Assembly (NCBI RefSeq): GCF_019649055.1
Contig: NW_026570222.1
Span: 186,001 to 250,000 of the forward strand
Reading direction: 5' to 3'
DNA from: Paramacrobiotus metropolitanus
Lineage: Eukaryota > Tardigrada > Eutardigrada > Parachela > Macrobiotidae
DNA length: 64,000 nt
Part shown: one piece after another, positions 1-20,681 of the stretch
Numbering within the stretch: position 1 is the stretch's first letter
Layout of the letters: each line of letters opens with the position of its first letter
Position numbers and translations under genes: made by a program
The notes under the pieces: generated by a model
Seen by the model: the letters and a program-made list of their open reading frames with translations, nothing else
What the model was told of the DNA's origin: nothing
Database searches by the model: none

Positions 1-1112
1 CGCCGAAAGAAATGCAGATAAACACAATTGCCCAAACTGGCTTAGCATAATTGGCTTAGCTTAGTTTAAACTGGCTTAGCATAATTAAATTGAATAAACA
101 ATTTTAGAAGGTCTAATTAATAAAAATTGCCCAAACGTTGCGTTTCGAAATCAAGCAGTCCTGCTCTGCTTTGCAACACCTGCACAGCTTATGTCCAATA
201 AAAATCATGATTCAGATAGCTTAGCATAATTCTGCATTCCGATGGGTGCTTTGCAGAATTGCCGATGTCCAAGAAGTGCATAGAGGAAGTTTTTTTATTG
301 TAAATGCCGTTTTGTTTTGGTACTAAGTTTGTACTTGTATAACGATACTTATCAAAGGTATACCACGGTAGAAGTGTACAGATGCGAATCATGTTATCCT
401 GCATGGTGCCGGAACTACCATTTAACTTCCTTGTATATAATTGCCACAATGTATAAAAAATTTCGTACAATGCTTTGTGACCGTTATCCAAAACACGAAT
501 AAGGCTCTTGATGAGGGGCAAACCGTACAATTCGATTGTCATGACCTTTTTGGATACAAGCACGAACATTCGGATGGTCGCATTCATGAATAAATTGATC
601 ATGACTTGTGCAGCAAAAAGGAGAGCCGTACTTTGCGATTGCTTTATTCGGCTAGTTCCTTCGAAAACTTGTTACTGAATTCAGGTAGATGGTTGTTGTA
701 GGTATCTCTAACCGACCGTACTGGATATTTGTTTTGTCGACTGACGTGCGTCACGGTGCGTGACTGATGCCATCCAACGTGTGTAGAAAACTAGAGTAGT
801 AAGCATAGCAATCTAGGTACGTACAATGGAATAAGGGACAGACACTCGAACATGTAGTAATTTCTTCAAATTTGTAATAAAATAAAATCATTGATAAAAT
901 TTTATCAATGTCTTGGGTTTAAACACAAGACGCTACAAATTTTTTGCTAGTCTTGACCGTATAGTTAAAATTTACTCACTGAATCGTGGACGGAAAATAA
1001 CACTGCACCGCATGCGATTTTATATTTTACGTAATCAGCATTACACGTATGCGAGATTTGAAAAGAGCAAGATTGCGAACTTCAACAGGTAACAATGTGC
1101 AAAAAAATGAGA
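1..1112. other. Spacer with one unassigned minus-strand ORF
   Basis: AT-rich spacer downstream of the insulin-like gene. The only notable content is a 137-codon minus-strand ORF at 189-602 that begins with ATG. Its first half has a helix-like, leucine-rich stretch, but I recognise no domain, signal peptide or splice structure. It may be an exon of an unknown gene or chance. Nothing else here is supported. Confidence 0.3.
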
Positions 1113-2818
1113 TCACTGAATCTTTGGATTGGCTATTCCGTAGACGCCTTTCTGTATATCAGGATGACAATACCCAACAATTTCAGAGATTGTGCACGCT
1201 TTCAAGCAGCACTCGGAATAAGCACCCTTTTCATCAGCTCGTCGGTGCAAAAATATAGACGCGGTCTGTTCATCCAGAAATACTGAATCGGGATCCAAAG
1301 CGGGATCTTCGTCGTGCGGCAGAATATGGTCATCTGTTGCATATTCCGGATTTCTTTTCATCACGGCCGGTAGCTGCGCCCGACGAGCCATTTCTGTTAA
1401 CAAAAACGTTGTTTTGAATCCATTAGCCATATAGTACTGCAAATTAAACCTACTAAGTATACGAGTATCTGCAGATTCTGTTTTTGATTAAAAAGTCGAG
1501 AAAGTTGTACAATACACTGCGTGATTTGAAATGTAATCAATTATAAAAGCTAGATCAGCTCTACGCAGTAGTAAAAAGTAAACTTATCTTAGTAAAGTTG
1601 GGAGTTCGCTCATGTTACTTTACAGTAATTAATGCTTTTTCTTGACGAAATCGTTGCTTTTAACGTCAAGTTATCAACAGCTATTCGAGTTTAGTTTCCC
1701 TGGACTTTTGAATACAATTTGGGTTATTAAATGTGCACATTACACTAGATATAATTTACCACTTTCTTCTGCTTTGCGGCTCATGGTTTTACTTGCGCTT
1801 AATTGTTAGTTTTAAATCAATGATTTATGCCGCATATACTGTACATACATAGCATGATAGTTTTGTTTACTGTCACAATAATGCCGTTCCACGGCAAAGC
1901 GTTTTCATCATTATTGGCAATGAGCGTCAAGATCCACGTAATAGTACATTGCAGATTAGGGGTTACTATATCCAGTGTTGACGTAATCTGCAAGTTAAAC
2001 ACCGCACCCTAAACCACAAAAGGACATCGTAGTGGGACTTCGGCACGGCAGGTATTTGATTTTAGCGTGGCATAATTAGATGGGAAACTGGGAGAGACTG
2101 GCACATGTCGATTTTTTCTCTAAGTTTAACCGCGATTCATATCGGTTTGAAGCCGGCGTCGATGCGTGCCCGCGTTTTGGTTATTAGTTATTACCGATTC
2201 GAGCTCCATCACAAGCAATAAAAATTTTAATTTCCTTCTCACGAGCGCATATTGCAACACGTTATAGACTTGTTTAAAATGCGAAAGGGAATATCGGAAT
2301 AATTTATATACAGCATAATGTAATTTGTAGCAAGTACTTTCTTTGCCTACTTCCTTTCTTTTGTTCAAATCTGTATACGTATACAAATTTGAATAGCGAT
2401 ATGGCATAATTAATTGCACAAGTAATTATCCACCCGAACTGAACCATGGACAAGTCCTCTTATGATATAACTTGATACATAATGATTTTCTGAGTGCGAA
2501 ACTGCAAATACTGTATACATTTTACATTATTTTAAAGTATCAGAGCTGAGCTGTATTACTTGTCGACCTACCTATACTGGCTGCATGTTTGGTTTGATAA
2601 CGGTTTTGGCATATCAGAGAAAACAGGCTTCGGAGTTGCTTCCCACAGACTTTCTTTGCGCCGGCTGTTGGCGGTGCCCTTTTGGCCACAATCCATCTTT
2701 GCCGATGCGATAGCCGGCTCCAGAGTCGAGAATCCTCCGCAACAACTGGATGAGCAAGTCCATACAGTATTAATACTAAAAAAGATATCCTCAATGCTGT
2801 TGTGTGGAGGCAATGCAT
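1113..2818 (-). CDS. Insulin-like peptide precursor (two coding exons)
   Basis: Secreted peptide hormone of the insulin/relaxin family, presumed ligand of an insulin-type receptor. Model: exon 1 2572-2818, intron with GT donor and AG acceptor, exon 2 1113-1393; phase 1 joins cleanly to 175 residues. Residues 1-27 are a hydrophobic signal peptide. The B chain lies after a Lys-Arg site at 46-47 and has C58-G-x2-L and C70, the family's 11-residue cysteine spacing. The A chain has the full signature CCLKACTISEIVGYC (C144, C145, C149, C158), preceded by Arg-Arg at 133-134. Further dibasic sites at 86-87 and 95-96 could trim the C peptide. The A chain carries a tail of about 17 residues beyond the last cysteine. 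The upstream ATG at 2818 was chosen because longer in-frame extension lacks an ATG. The intron lies between B and A chains. Family call is firm; subtype unknown. Confidence 0.88.
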
Positions 2819-5800
2819 GGCGTAGCCCTGCAAAAATACTTTGCTTATTCAAGAATGCTAATTTAGTGACGCCATTGTTATTAATAATTGTTGGTGCTCG
2901 TAAAAAACGTACATCAACAAATACTACAAATGCATAATAATCACAGAGGCAATCAATACAAGCACAAAGGCATTCCACAACATTAACCAGTCACTTTTAC
3001 TGTATTTTACACTCGCCACCCACGTATTAACAATCACAACAAAAGTGCAAAAACTAAAGAAATAACAATTTTGTACAGACACCAGTTTCCTTCGGACTTG
3101 CAAAGATATATGCAGATTTGTAGAAGTGTGCCAATTACTAATTTTAATCTAACACTGATAACAAGTTCATCAGGAACACAGCTAGTGATCGCTTGCTTAA
3201 TGTGAATAGTGAAAGTGACTGGTTGTTGAGAAATATCGAAGTAAGAACTTAACTGGTCGGTTCCGCTCTCCAAGATGGAATTACAAAAAAATTAAAACAT
3301 TCCGCATACCCGAAAAACCAGTAAGTGGCCCAGACAGCGGTTATTCATATACCTGTGAAAACAATTAGGTTAAACTTTAATATGGCACCCACAGGGTCAC
3401 TTCTAAATAATATAAAGACCGAGACAACAGCAAAAAACGGCATAGTTTACGTCTCACAATTCGGTGTACACTATATCGTGTACCACAGTTCAAACGATGA
3501 CCTATTCCATAACGCGGATCTTCCTGCATGAAGCAAACACATACTTCCCATATACTACACCAACGTTTGATGGTTCTGCCCCATAATCCCACGCTATCAC
3601 ATTCAGAATATTAATAAGATCAATGAAGTTTACATTCGGATTATTGCCCTCTCGGAAAAAATCACACTTTGCTAGCAGTTTAAATAATGTGCAATGATAA
3701 AAATTACTATTTTGCATACAAGAAATATAAATGGGGACTACCGCTGGAACGGTAACGCAGCCGCCTGGGTAGATGTGAACTAGTATCTGCCACACAGCGT
3801 TATATACTTCTATATGATACGCTCTGTTAGGCGGTACAAAACAATCAACATAGTGTCTACGACTGTTACCTGAAGGATCCTGGTTCCGTACGGAAGCGTT
3901 TCACGAGCGGAAGTTTTAACTCATTGACGGTAATCTGTTTGATTATACTGGAGAATCTGCCTGTTGAGATTGTCATCAAATTTGTATCCACCCATGCGCC
4001 TTACTTCCGGCAAAATTTGTTGCCCTGTTACGCTTCCTGCACGAAAGTTTGAGACAGCACCACTTTTTCCCATGATCCACGTCATCAGTGAACTCGTATA
4101 TCCCGGTCAACGTAATAATAGTGCGAGAACAGAGTCAAAATTCGGCCTTTTCCATTCTCCGCTGTATGGCCTGAATTATAGTTTAAGTCAAAACGATTCA
4201 CCGACTAAATTCTGCCTGCGTGTCCAGTCTTTAGGTTGGCATAACGAACAAAGTTCGGCGTTTCTAGAGAACAGGAGAATCTGCACTCTGCGGATGATTG
4301 AAATTTATGGTTTCCATATTGGAGCGGGGCAACGAATGATAAGAACGCAGATATACGAAGCGAAAGAAACCTTCTAAAACGTAAACTGACCAGAAAACAG
4401 TGCAAGGCTGATTAACATCGTTATACCTTCAATAATTGCGCTTACGCATTGTAGTATTGTTGAGGACCTTCGCTACGCTCCGGTCGATTAATGAATAAAA
4501 CGTTTTTTACGCATATAGATGTAAGATTATTACAAAAATGAACAATGCACGTACCATTTACTGCGCGATATGACCAAATAAACGCTTACTATCTACCGTA
4601 CCTTGCCTTATTTCTGTGGTGACTAGCGCTGTAAGCCCGTAGTAAGTATTTGTTTTAAATTTAAAATAAAATTGATTCAGACTACTAAGCGGCTAGAGTA
4701 ATTTATTTATTTTATACTGTAATTTGTTTATTTTATACTTATTTTTCTATACCGTTAAAAATATTTCAACGACTTATCACGTACACGTATTTTACAAGTT
4801 TGTAATTTGTTAGTAATCACCTTGCGCTTAATATATTCAGCTAATTAAGAGTTCCATTGGGTTCGTACAAAATTGTATCCGCCTACTATGGTATACCCAT
4901 ACAACTGCTTTTAAAATTTAAGTTCGATTCTGTTAACAATGGGGGCTGCCAGCTTTGACGTCCATTAGGTGATAGTCAGGATATTAAACAAATTTTTTGT
5001 TTCTTATATTTACCGATACTAACCTTTGTCGCAAATCAGTCGTTGCCTTTCTACGGTTGTGTGCGTAACCCTAACAGGAAGAAGGTGCATACATTGCGCA
5101 CATCGAGGCACCACGCAAATTCGCGCGCAAGCATCGTCATAGCCAGTTTTTATGAAATACGAATCCAATTAAACGGACGTGCACCTTTCGTGTTTACTTG
5201 CTTACTATGCTTCATGTAAATAATTATCTTTTTCATGCAAGTAATTAGCGCTAGCTTCTCTCTGTCGAAATTGGACATATTGAGCTTTAATAAGTACTAA
5301 CGATCAATGCCTACGCCTCGGATCTGAACCTCATCGACAATATTACGTAAAGCCCGTGCATAAATCGCTTATGTAGAACCATTATCCAGTTGCCGAGCTC
5401 GTTTTTTTGTTATGTTTAATGCTCATAATCCAAAAAAACAATAATCAAAACCGCATGACGTCTAATGTCACTGCACGCTTGCAGGATCAGAGCCGCTAAT
5501 CTTTCACAATAACATTGCCATTACAGCATTGCAACAGTCCAATCAGAATATTACCCTTCTTTGCAGTACTCCCAGCACGTCCATACAGTACCGCAGCTAA
5601 ATTACATACATATTTTAGCACTGACTTGACCATAGTTGCTCTTTTTATTTCGTAGAACAATACCATTTCAGATGCAGTCGGCAACACTAGATTTGGTATC
5701 GTGCGAACGCTCAGTACAAAAAGTCAACAGTTATCACAGCATATTTAGCATCCATTGAATAATAATTATGGAAATCAAACTCACATTCGCGCTCATTAAG

Positions 5801-6389
5801 ATAAAATTAACAACAACATTAGATACACGGATCCACACAACAGGCACACATTACAAATAATCAGAAAAAAGTAAACGTACCAAAATTGTAACAGCTCTTG
5901 CAGCTAACTTAGACGGAATCAATCAGCATCTCTCTGAAATAGCTATATTACTTATTTCTCTTAGCACGGAAATTTGAGCATTCTGTCAACGTGGCCAGTT
6001 TTCCGGACGCACTCGAGGAGATTCTAGAAAACCGAAAAGGACACTGGATCCATCCAGTAATCGGACGGTGTCATGTGTATCACAGATGTATTTCCGCTGC
6101 TTCTAAAATGGACCGGACTCAACAATACCTTCATCGTCGGATACTAAAATTCACAGACAAGACCAAACAAAGGTTAGCTTGCAAGCGCAACCCATGCAGA
6201 CGCGGTGGCACAATACAATACAACAAACAGCAGGATATCATGATTATGAAAACATAAATGAACAAACAAAAAATTTAGCTAATTGAAAATTCAGAAGTAC
6301 CCACGCATCCATTATCTAAATTAAACCAAAATTCATGAAAATTTTAGACACGTTATTTTAGAAAATCAAATACTTACATTACATCGACA

Positions 6390-6390
<1 letters not shown>
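2819..6390. other. Non-coding or unresolved spacer
   Basis: About 3.6 kb between the insulin-like gene and the end of the receptor phosphatase. Several overlapping ORFs on both strands give no family I can name. On the minus strand two exon-like blocks, about 3560-3785 and 3870-4005, end at plausible donors (CAG before GTAACAG near 3871). The first loosely resembles the S2-S3 part of a voltage-gated potassium channel, but no S4 or pore exon is visible. It is not called as a gene. Confidence 0.3.
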
Positions 6391-14615
<8,225 letters not shown>

Positions 14616-16990
14616 GACCCAGGCCTGCAAGGGTCAGTGCCCATGACAATAAATAAATCCGAAGTTACGCCGAAAACACATCAACCTATAACAGCATATA
14701 CGCTTAAGATAATGAAAAACTGAATATTACTTAGCATACACTGCAAGTGAAATACAGTGACCGAAATTACTACTTTTCCACCCGCCCAAAAATTTCGTGA
14801 TTATACCAACATGCACGCACAGTCACGTTTGTCAAAACGAAAAACACAACTACGCAGCAGAAAATGTGCATTACTGCTTACGCGTAAGTAATCTGGTTGG
14901 GCCATATGCATGGCCTCACTAGGACATCGCACTGATTATATCGCGGTACGATGGATAACCGTGTGGAATTTGTTTCAATGAAATTACCAACGGTACTGGC
15001 AATGCGCTCCACAGCGAACGCATTCTGCAGCTAACACTGACAGTAAATTCTAATCAATCGTTTTAAAAACCTTGCAACAATGTCATTCCAAACACTCCAG
15101 ATGCTCCAAATAACTGTAAAGGTTGTTGTAAAATAAGGCCATTATTTGTAAAAACGAAACGATCCGCTGATGCATTTCTGTCGTCCAAAAATAAGTCCAG
15201 TTTTAAGCTGCATCATAATAAAAGGTTCTATGTGGTCGTAACAGGATTAAATAAATCAAGCAAAAATAAGAACAGAACAGTTTAATATTAATAGCATGCC
15301 GCTATCGTGTTACCCTTAAAATTGTATGCACATTCGCATACATATTATAAGTAACATTTTAAGGCAAAGCTCTCTACGCACAGTGGCACACCCTACAGTT
15401 ACAGTGTTACACATCCAGATATTGATATATAAACACATTCTTATGTATATTAATGTCAATCGACTTAATAAATCGTACTACATGGGATTGTATACGATAC
15501 GTATAGATTATAGAACTATTTGGCAGGAATGGGCCCACCAAATCACAGACGAGTACGGCGATGTTCCCATGTATGACCGGAAACGCTATCAATTCGATAA
15601 CAGCCTTATTACATGACACCGATGACAGCGAGTCCGCGACGAGTCGCCAACGACACAAAACATAGGTCCCTAGCCAAAATAAATATTTATTACTACATAC
15701 TTAAGCGACATTTATGATTAAACAACATCTGCTGATAAACGCAAGGATAACCGGAAACGAAGGAGCCGCTTGAATGGTGCTGTCAGCAAATTCATCTGAG
15801 CTACTGTGTAACAGTCCGGTACATGTACGGTACTGTGTTTATACTTTATACACAGTTGGGAAAAAACTCACGTCTGTGTAGATAACGTCTACCGTTGGCA
15901 GCTTATCAGTCTAACATCTAAAGAACTATTCTGATCTATATATTCTGGTATACAAAATTTACCGGGCCAGCAAATTACGTAGCCAGCTACTACTAACATT
16001 TTTTCAATCGTCGGACAAAACGCAATATTAGTATATCTATATTTATATATTAAAGCAAAAGAAGTAGTCAGTGCTAGTCACTCGTTTCGGAAGAAAGCAG
16101 CCTCATGGTTAGAAAGCCTCATCTGCGCTTCAAGATAAACAAGGGGTACAGACGTACTACACAAAATGTTTAAAGAAAAATAAGTACTGCATGTATACCA
16201 GGCAACAGTGAACAATAAAAATTATTAAAACACAATGTCAAGCGTGAACAAAAAGACGTTTATAATTTGTTAATTTGTCGCTACCACATTGCGTCCAACC
16301 AGAGCCACTTATGTTCCAGTACGACCGATAAGACCACTGCCAGTGTCAGAACAAAACCATCAAGATAAGATAAGTAAACTGGCACGTCGAGATGGTCACC
16401 GACTCAACAAAATTTCATTGGGAATTATAAACACAAACAGACAGAGATAAACAATAAAATGCTGCAAGCTGGGCAAAACTGCGTTTACTTTATTAGGGTT
16501 ATGGCTTATTAATGAGTTTATTCTTATGAATTCAATCTAGTTACCTCACATATTGTTCGTGCACAGCATCATAAGGATGTAACAACCGTCAGGAAAATGG
16601 AAGTTAAATCCACCACCACGGCAAACTATCCTGAATCCTGGTTATGCCATTAAACTACTCTGATAAAATACGATTATCCAGACAGATTTGAAATACAAAG
16701 GCGTAAAGGTAAAAATTCAGGTTTGCTTGGAGCACACAGGAACAGCGATAATTACAAAATCATAACGATACACGCAAAAAATAATATTGGTACTTCGCAG
16801 TTGGCACCAACAGAATCAACTCGAACTTGGAACTCACAATCAGTGTTCTTGCTTCAGCATGCAGGACAGTGCAGGTACTGGTGAATGGTGATTAGTCTGT
16901 CGCGATCTTGCTATGTTAAACACAGACAGACAAGCAGCCGACAGGTGCAATACTTTATTCGTATTTTACCATTAGTCGTAGACTTGAAGC
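14616..16990. other. Spacer upstream of the receptor phosphatase
   Basis: About 2.4 kb of AT-rich sequence between the phosphatase start codon and the retrotransposon. It should contain the phosphatase promoter and 5' UTR. Overlapping ORFs at 15326-15658 on both strands have no recognisable content. I see no exon with convincing family similarity. Confidence 0.4.
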
Positions 16991-19900
16991 GTGTGTGTGA
17001 GGGCAGACTCGGCAGAGTCGTCTTATGGTTTGTGAATACTCAAGCCATAAGTACTCTTTTCTGATCTCCTGAATTCAGATCTCTTTCTCCGTCGAACGCT
17101 TTATTAAAGGGACGACAATGACGAACCCTCTTCAATGCCCAAAGTGCCTGAAAGTCCTTTCCAGTGCATTGTATCTGTCGAAACACCTTGAGACCCAACC
17201 GAAAGAATGCGCCAAAGCAGAACAACGTCAGCTGCGTTCTCAAGCGCCCCCACCAAGCGCCTCGACTAATAATCAGCAGCGCACCGTACCAACTGATCTC
17301 CCATCCCGCCTGGCGGGATTACGCGAAACAGTCCATCTTCCCGATCACATCCCGAAGAGCACCCGCATTATAGTGGCCGAAGCGTTACTGCAAACGCTGG
17401 AGAAAGTTACGGACAATAACTCCACTGAAGCTTGGACTGATCTCCTTGTCTTCAGTTACGCAACCCTTGGGCAACCAAAAGCAGCGCCAAGCCAAAGACC
17501 ACGCCTGTCATACCCCAATATCATCCGTCAGAACATCCAAAACCATGGTCCTCCCGAATCAATACAGGGTCCTTCGACGGACCGCGCTCCTCGTGCAGCT
17601 GAACCAGACGCTCCTGTACAGCTCCGCAAGCGAGTCAGCCGCAAGCTTCAGGACGGCAATGTCAGCGGTGCTGTACGGCAGCTAACCACCGAAGAAACGG
17701 TTCTGCCCGCGACGCCAGAGACCTTCGCTGCGTTGAAGGAGAAGCACCCTTCAAACCCTCCGATACGTCACCCGCCTCCGGGACCCGCAACCCCGATAGC
17801 CCTCGATATTACTGCTGCAGAAATTGCAGAAGCAGTTCGTGCCTTCCCAAATGGATCGGCAGCAGGCCCTGATGGATTACGACCGCAGTATCTGAAGGAG
17901 CTGATCAGTCTGAAACACCATGAACTGGGTAAAAAGTTATGTGAATCACTGGCTGCCGTTGCGAACATAATGTTGAAGGGGGCGGTACCCCAGGACATTA
18001 CCCCGATGCTGTATGGTGCAAACTTGTTTGCATTCAAGAAGAAAGATAATGGGATTCGCCCCATTGCAGTGGGAACAAGCCTGCGGCGTGTGTTTTGCCG
18101 CATTGTGACTTTCAGGTTACGACATTTGAATAAAGAGTTGCAGCCAATTCAGCTGGGTTTCGCAACGAAAGGGGGCGTGGAGGCCGCTGTCCATGCCGCA
18201 CGCAGTTTTATCGAAGACGCTGCAATTCTGAACAAGCCACAGGTTTTCCTTAAACTAGATGTCAAGAACGCCTTCAATTCGCTTGACCGAAACTACATAC
18301 TTAAATCTGCCGAAGAGTTCATGCCGGAGTACTATAAGTTTGTGTGGCAGTGCTACGCTGAACCATCAATACTGTTACACGGCATGTACAGTGTATCTTC
18401 ACAGGCGGGCATCCAGCAAGGAGACCCTCTAGGCCCGCTACTGTACTGCCTTGCAACTATTGGACCCCACAAACGCCTGAAGTCGAAGCTGAAAGAGTGT
18501 TTTCTTGACGATGATGCGCTCGGCGGAGACCCTGAAGATGTCTTTGACGATCTCTGCTCACTGCAGGAGGCGCTACGAGTGCGCGGGCTAGCGCTTAATA
18601 TAGCAAAATGCGAGCTGATGGTTATCGGAGGCTCCGAGGAAGAACGCCAAACCGTGTACGACGCGTTTCTTCATGCGTACCCAGACCTGCTTTGTCCCCA
18701 GCTGAAGGATCTGCATTACCTCGGTGCGCCACTCCACGATGATGCGGTTGCAGGCGCACTCGTCAGTGCTACGGAGGTAATCGCCCGAATGACGGAGCGG
18801 CTAAATCTTATACCGGCCCACCAGGCTCTGTACTTGTTAAGATGCAGCATGGGCACAGTAAAGCTGATCTATAAACTGCGCGCCAGCCGATGCTACCAGC
18901 AGAAAGCCCTGTTAAAAGCATTTGACGATATCATTCGGCAAAGCTTGACTAGCATTACCAATGTCAACATTACTGAAGACATATGGATGCAGGCATCTCT
19001 CCCGATAATAGAAGGTGGTCTCGGAATTCGAAGCGTCGAAAAGCTTGCCCTTCCGGCCTTTCTGGCCTCTGCTTATTCGGTGGCTCCATTAACATCGGAA
19101 ATTATCGAGTTCCAACCACAGATCTACTGTCGTGATGCTGCTGCAGAATGGCAAGAAGTAACCCAACAAGACCTCCCACACCATGACGCGCGACCGGTCC
19201 AGAAGGTATGGGACAATCCTATTGTCCAAAACACCGTTGAACGATTACGAACGGCAGCTGGGAACGACATCTCCGAACAGGCAAGATTGAACGGTGTTAG
19301 CACGAAAGAAAACGGCGCATGGTTGGTGCGCTTCCGGCTGCCTCCCTTGGCAACCTCCTTACAGACTCAGCAGTACGAATCGCCGCTGGTTTACGGCTTG
19401 GAGCACCGATCATCACCCCACACCGCTGTGTATGCGGTGAGTGGGCGGATGCCCGCGGTTACCACGGCTTAAGCTGCAAGAAAAGCCGCGGACGAATCCC
19501 TACGCATAAATGCCTGAACGCCATTGTGAAGCGCAGCCTCGCATCGGCCGGCTTTGAAAGCGAACTAGAGCCACAAGGTATCTTCCCTACAGACAGCAAG
19601 CGCCCAGACGGCGTTACCTTGACACCATGGGAGAGAGGACGGATGTTGGCATGGGACGCAACGTGCGTCAATACAATGGCCATATCGCACATCGTCGCGA
19701 CATCCGCACGAGCGGGAGCAGCAGCAGCACAGGCCGAGCAGGGCAAGATCGAGAAATATCGCGATATCGGCCAGGACTACCTATTCCGTGCTCTGGGCTT
19801 TGAGACGCTCGGACCACCCGGACCGGAAGCTGTCCGAACAATAACGGAATTCGGACAGAAAATACGTCAGGAAACCGGCGAAAAACGAGCCACGGAATAT

Positions 19901-20170
19901 CTTCGCCAACGGATCAGTATCGAAATACAGCGAGGAAATGCTGCATCGATCATGGGGACGGCGCCGATGGGAGCGAATTTAGACCAAATTTTCTCTGTGA
20001 TTAGGCCGCCGCTGTCGATTGATGCTTGATGAGTGATAGTTTCCGAAGCTTTTGTTAAAAGTGCTCGTGTTGTAATTTGTAATAGAAATTATATATGAAG
20101 ATAGCTTTTATACACCGGTTAATACCCGTATCTGGGCCACTTTGAGCAAAGCGGGTCCCGCCCAGCTATA
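16990..20170 (+). mobile_element. Non-LTR retrotransposon with restriction-like endonuclease
   Basis: A single element of about 3.1-3.2 kb, more GC-rich than its surroundings and with no introns, as expected for a reverse-transcribed insertion. The reading frames carry an N-terminal zinc finger, reverse transcriptase and a C-terminal restriction-like endonuclease, the architecture of the R2/CRE/NeSL-like non-LTR clades. There is no apurinic endonuclease domain. No LTRs, poly-A tail or clear target-site duplication is visible, so both ends are approximate; the 5' edge may be near 16950-17050 and the 3' edge near 20100-20170. Flanks do not look like rDNA. Only one copy lies in this window. Confidence 0.85.
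17118..20029 (+). pseudogene. Retrotransposon polyprotein, frameshifted (RT + REL endonuclease)
   Basis: Reverse transcribes and inserts the element. The first frame, 17118-19472 (784 codons, ATG start), has a CPKC...H...C zinc finger at about residues 7-33, RT block AAGPDGLRPQYLKEL near 247, catalytic DVKNAFNSLD near 379, GIQQGDPLGPLL near 430 and the FLDDD active-site box near 462. The second frame, 19319-20029 (236 codons), holds a Cys-rich cluster CVCGEWADARGYHGLSC and endonuclease residues in RPDGVTLTPWERGR and AWD. Homology switches frame between about 19320 and 19335, fitting a single 1-nt loss. RT catalytic residues look intact, so the copy is probably young but disabled, unless the shift is a sequencing error or a recoding site. 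No joined protein is given. Confidence 0.85.
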
Positions 20171-20507
20171 GTCCATTTGCGACGACAATTTCACTTACAA
20201 CTTTGTAGTAAAAATATTCTATATTTTCTACATTCGGGCTACTCGTATCCTTGCTCCTATAGTTGGGGTACAAAAAACATTTCCACTGGATAAAGCCTTC
20301 GCGCAGTGAACATTCGAAATATGTAGCCTTATCCACATACACCCCAGCCAGCTCGGACAATACGTGGGTAGTGCGGTGCATATAAATCACCACATTTTTG
20401 AAATTTTGTGCACGGTACATACATACTGTACTGGCACTATGATACTGCCAATTTGGATAAACTCGGATAAATACAACAGAAATTGCGCTTATTACAACAG
20501 CCGACAT
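20166..20507 (-). CDS. Orphan small membrane-anchored or secreted ORF (partial exon?)
   Basis: Minus-strand ORF starting at an ATG at 20505-20507, with an N-terminal hydrophobic helix (MSAVVISAISVVFIRVY) and four cysteines in the rest, as in a small single-pass or secreted protein. I do not recognise the family. Near its end the sequence TTGTAAGTGAAA is a strong splice donor (around 20192), so the reading frame could be an exon whose partner lies beyond the retrotransposon, which begins immediately downstream. If so, the element sits in an intron. The ORF may equally be chance. Confidence 0.3.
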   Translation of the reverse strand: MSAVVISAISVVFIRVYPNWQYHSASTVCMYRAQNFKNVVIYMHRTTHVLSELAGVYVDKATYFECSLREGFIQWKCFLYPNYRSKDTSSPNVENIEYFYYKVVSEIVVANGL

Positions 20508-20681
20508 AAGTATGTACAATGAATAATACTGTATTATTGTACCACAGTTACAATATCGACACCGCTCGTGTTTTCGGCTGGAGAAAGATCTTGTACGTAA
20601 AGAATTAATACATCCAGCAAAGTATTTACCGTTTCAACGAAAAGTAAAAAATTACTTTAACAATAAAATTTGAGTGTATCT

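Noticed and set aside
3964-4377. 137-codon plus-strand ORF
   Set aside because: No domain, no convincing splice context, and exon-like signals exist on the opposite strand.
17118-19472. Retroviral or LTR-element interpretation of the reverse transcriptase
   Set aside because: No LTRs, protease, integrase or envelope; the RT motifs and restriction-like endonuclease belong to non-LTR elements.
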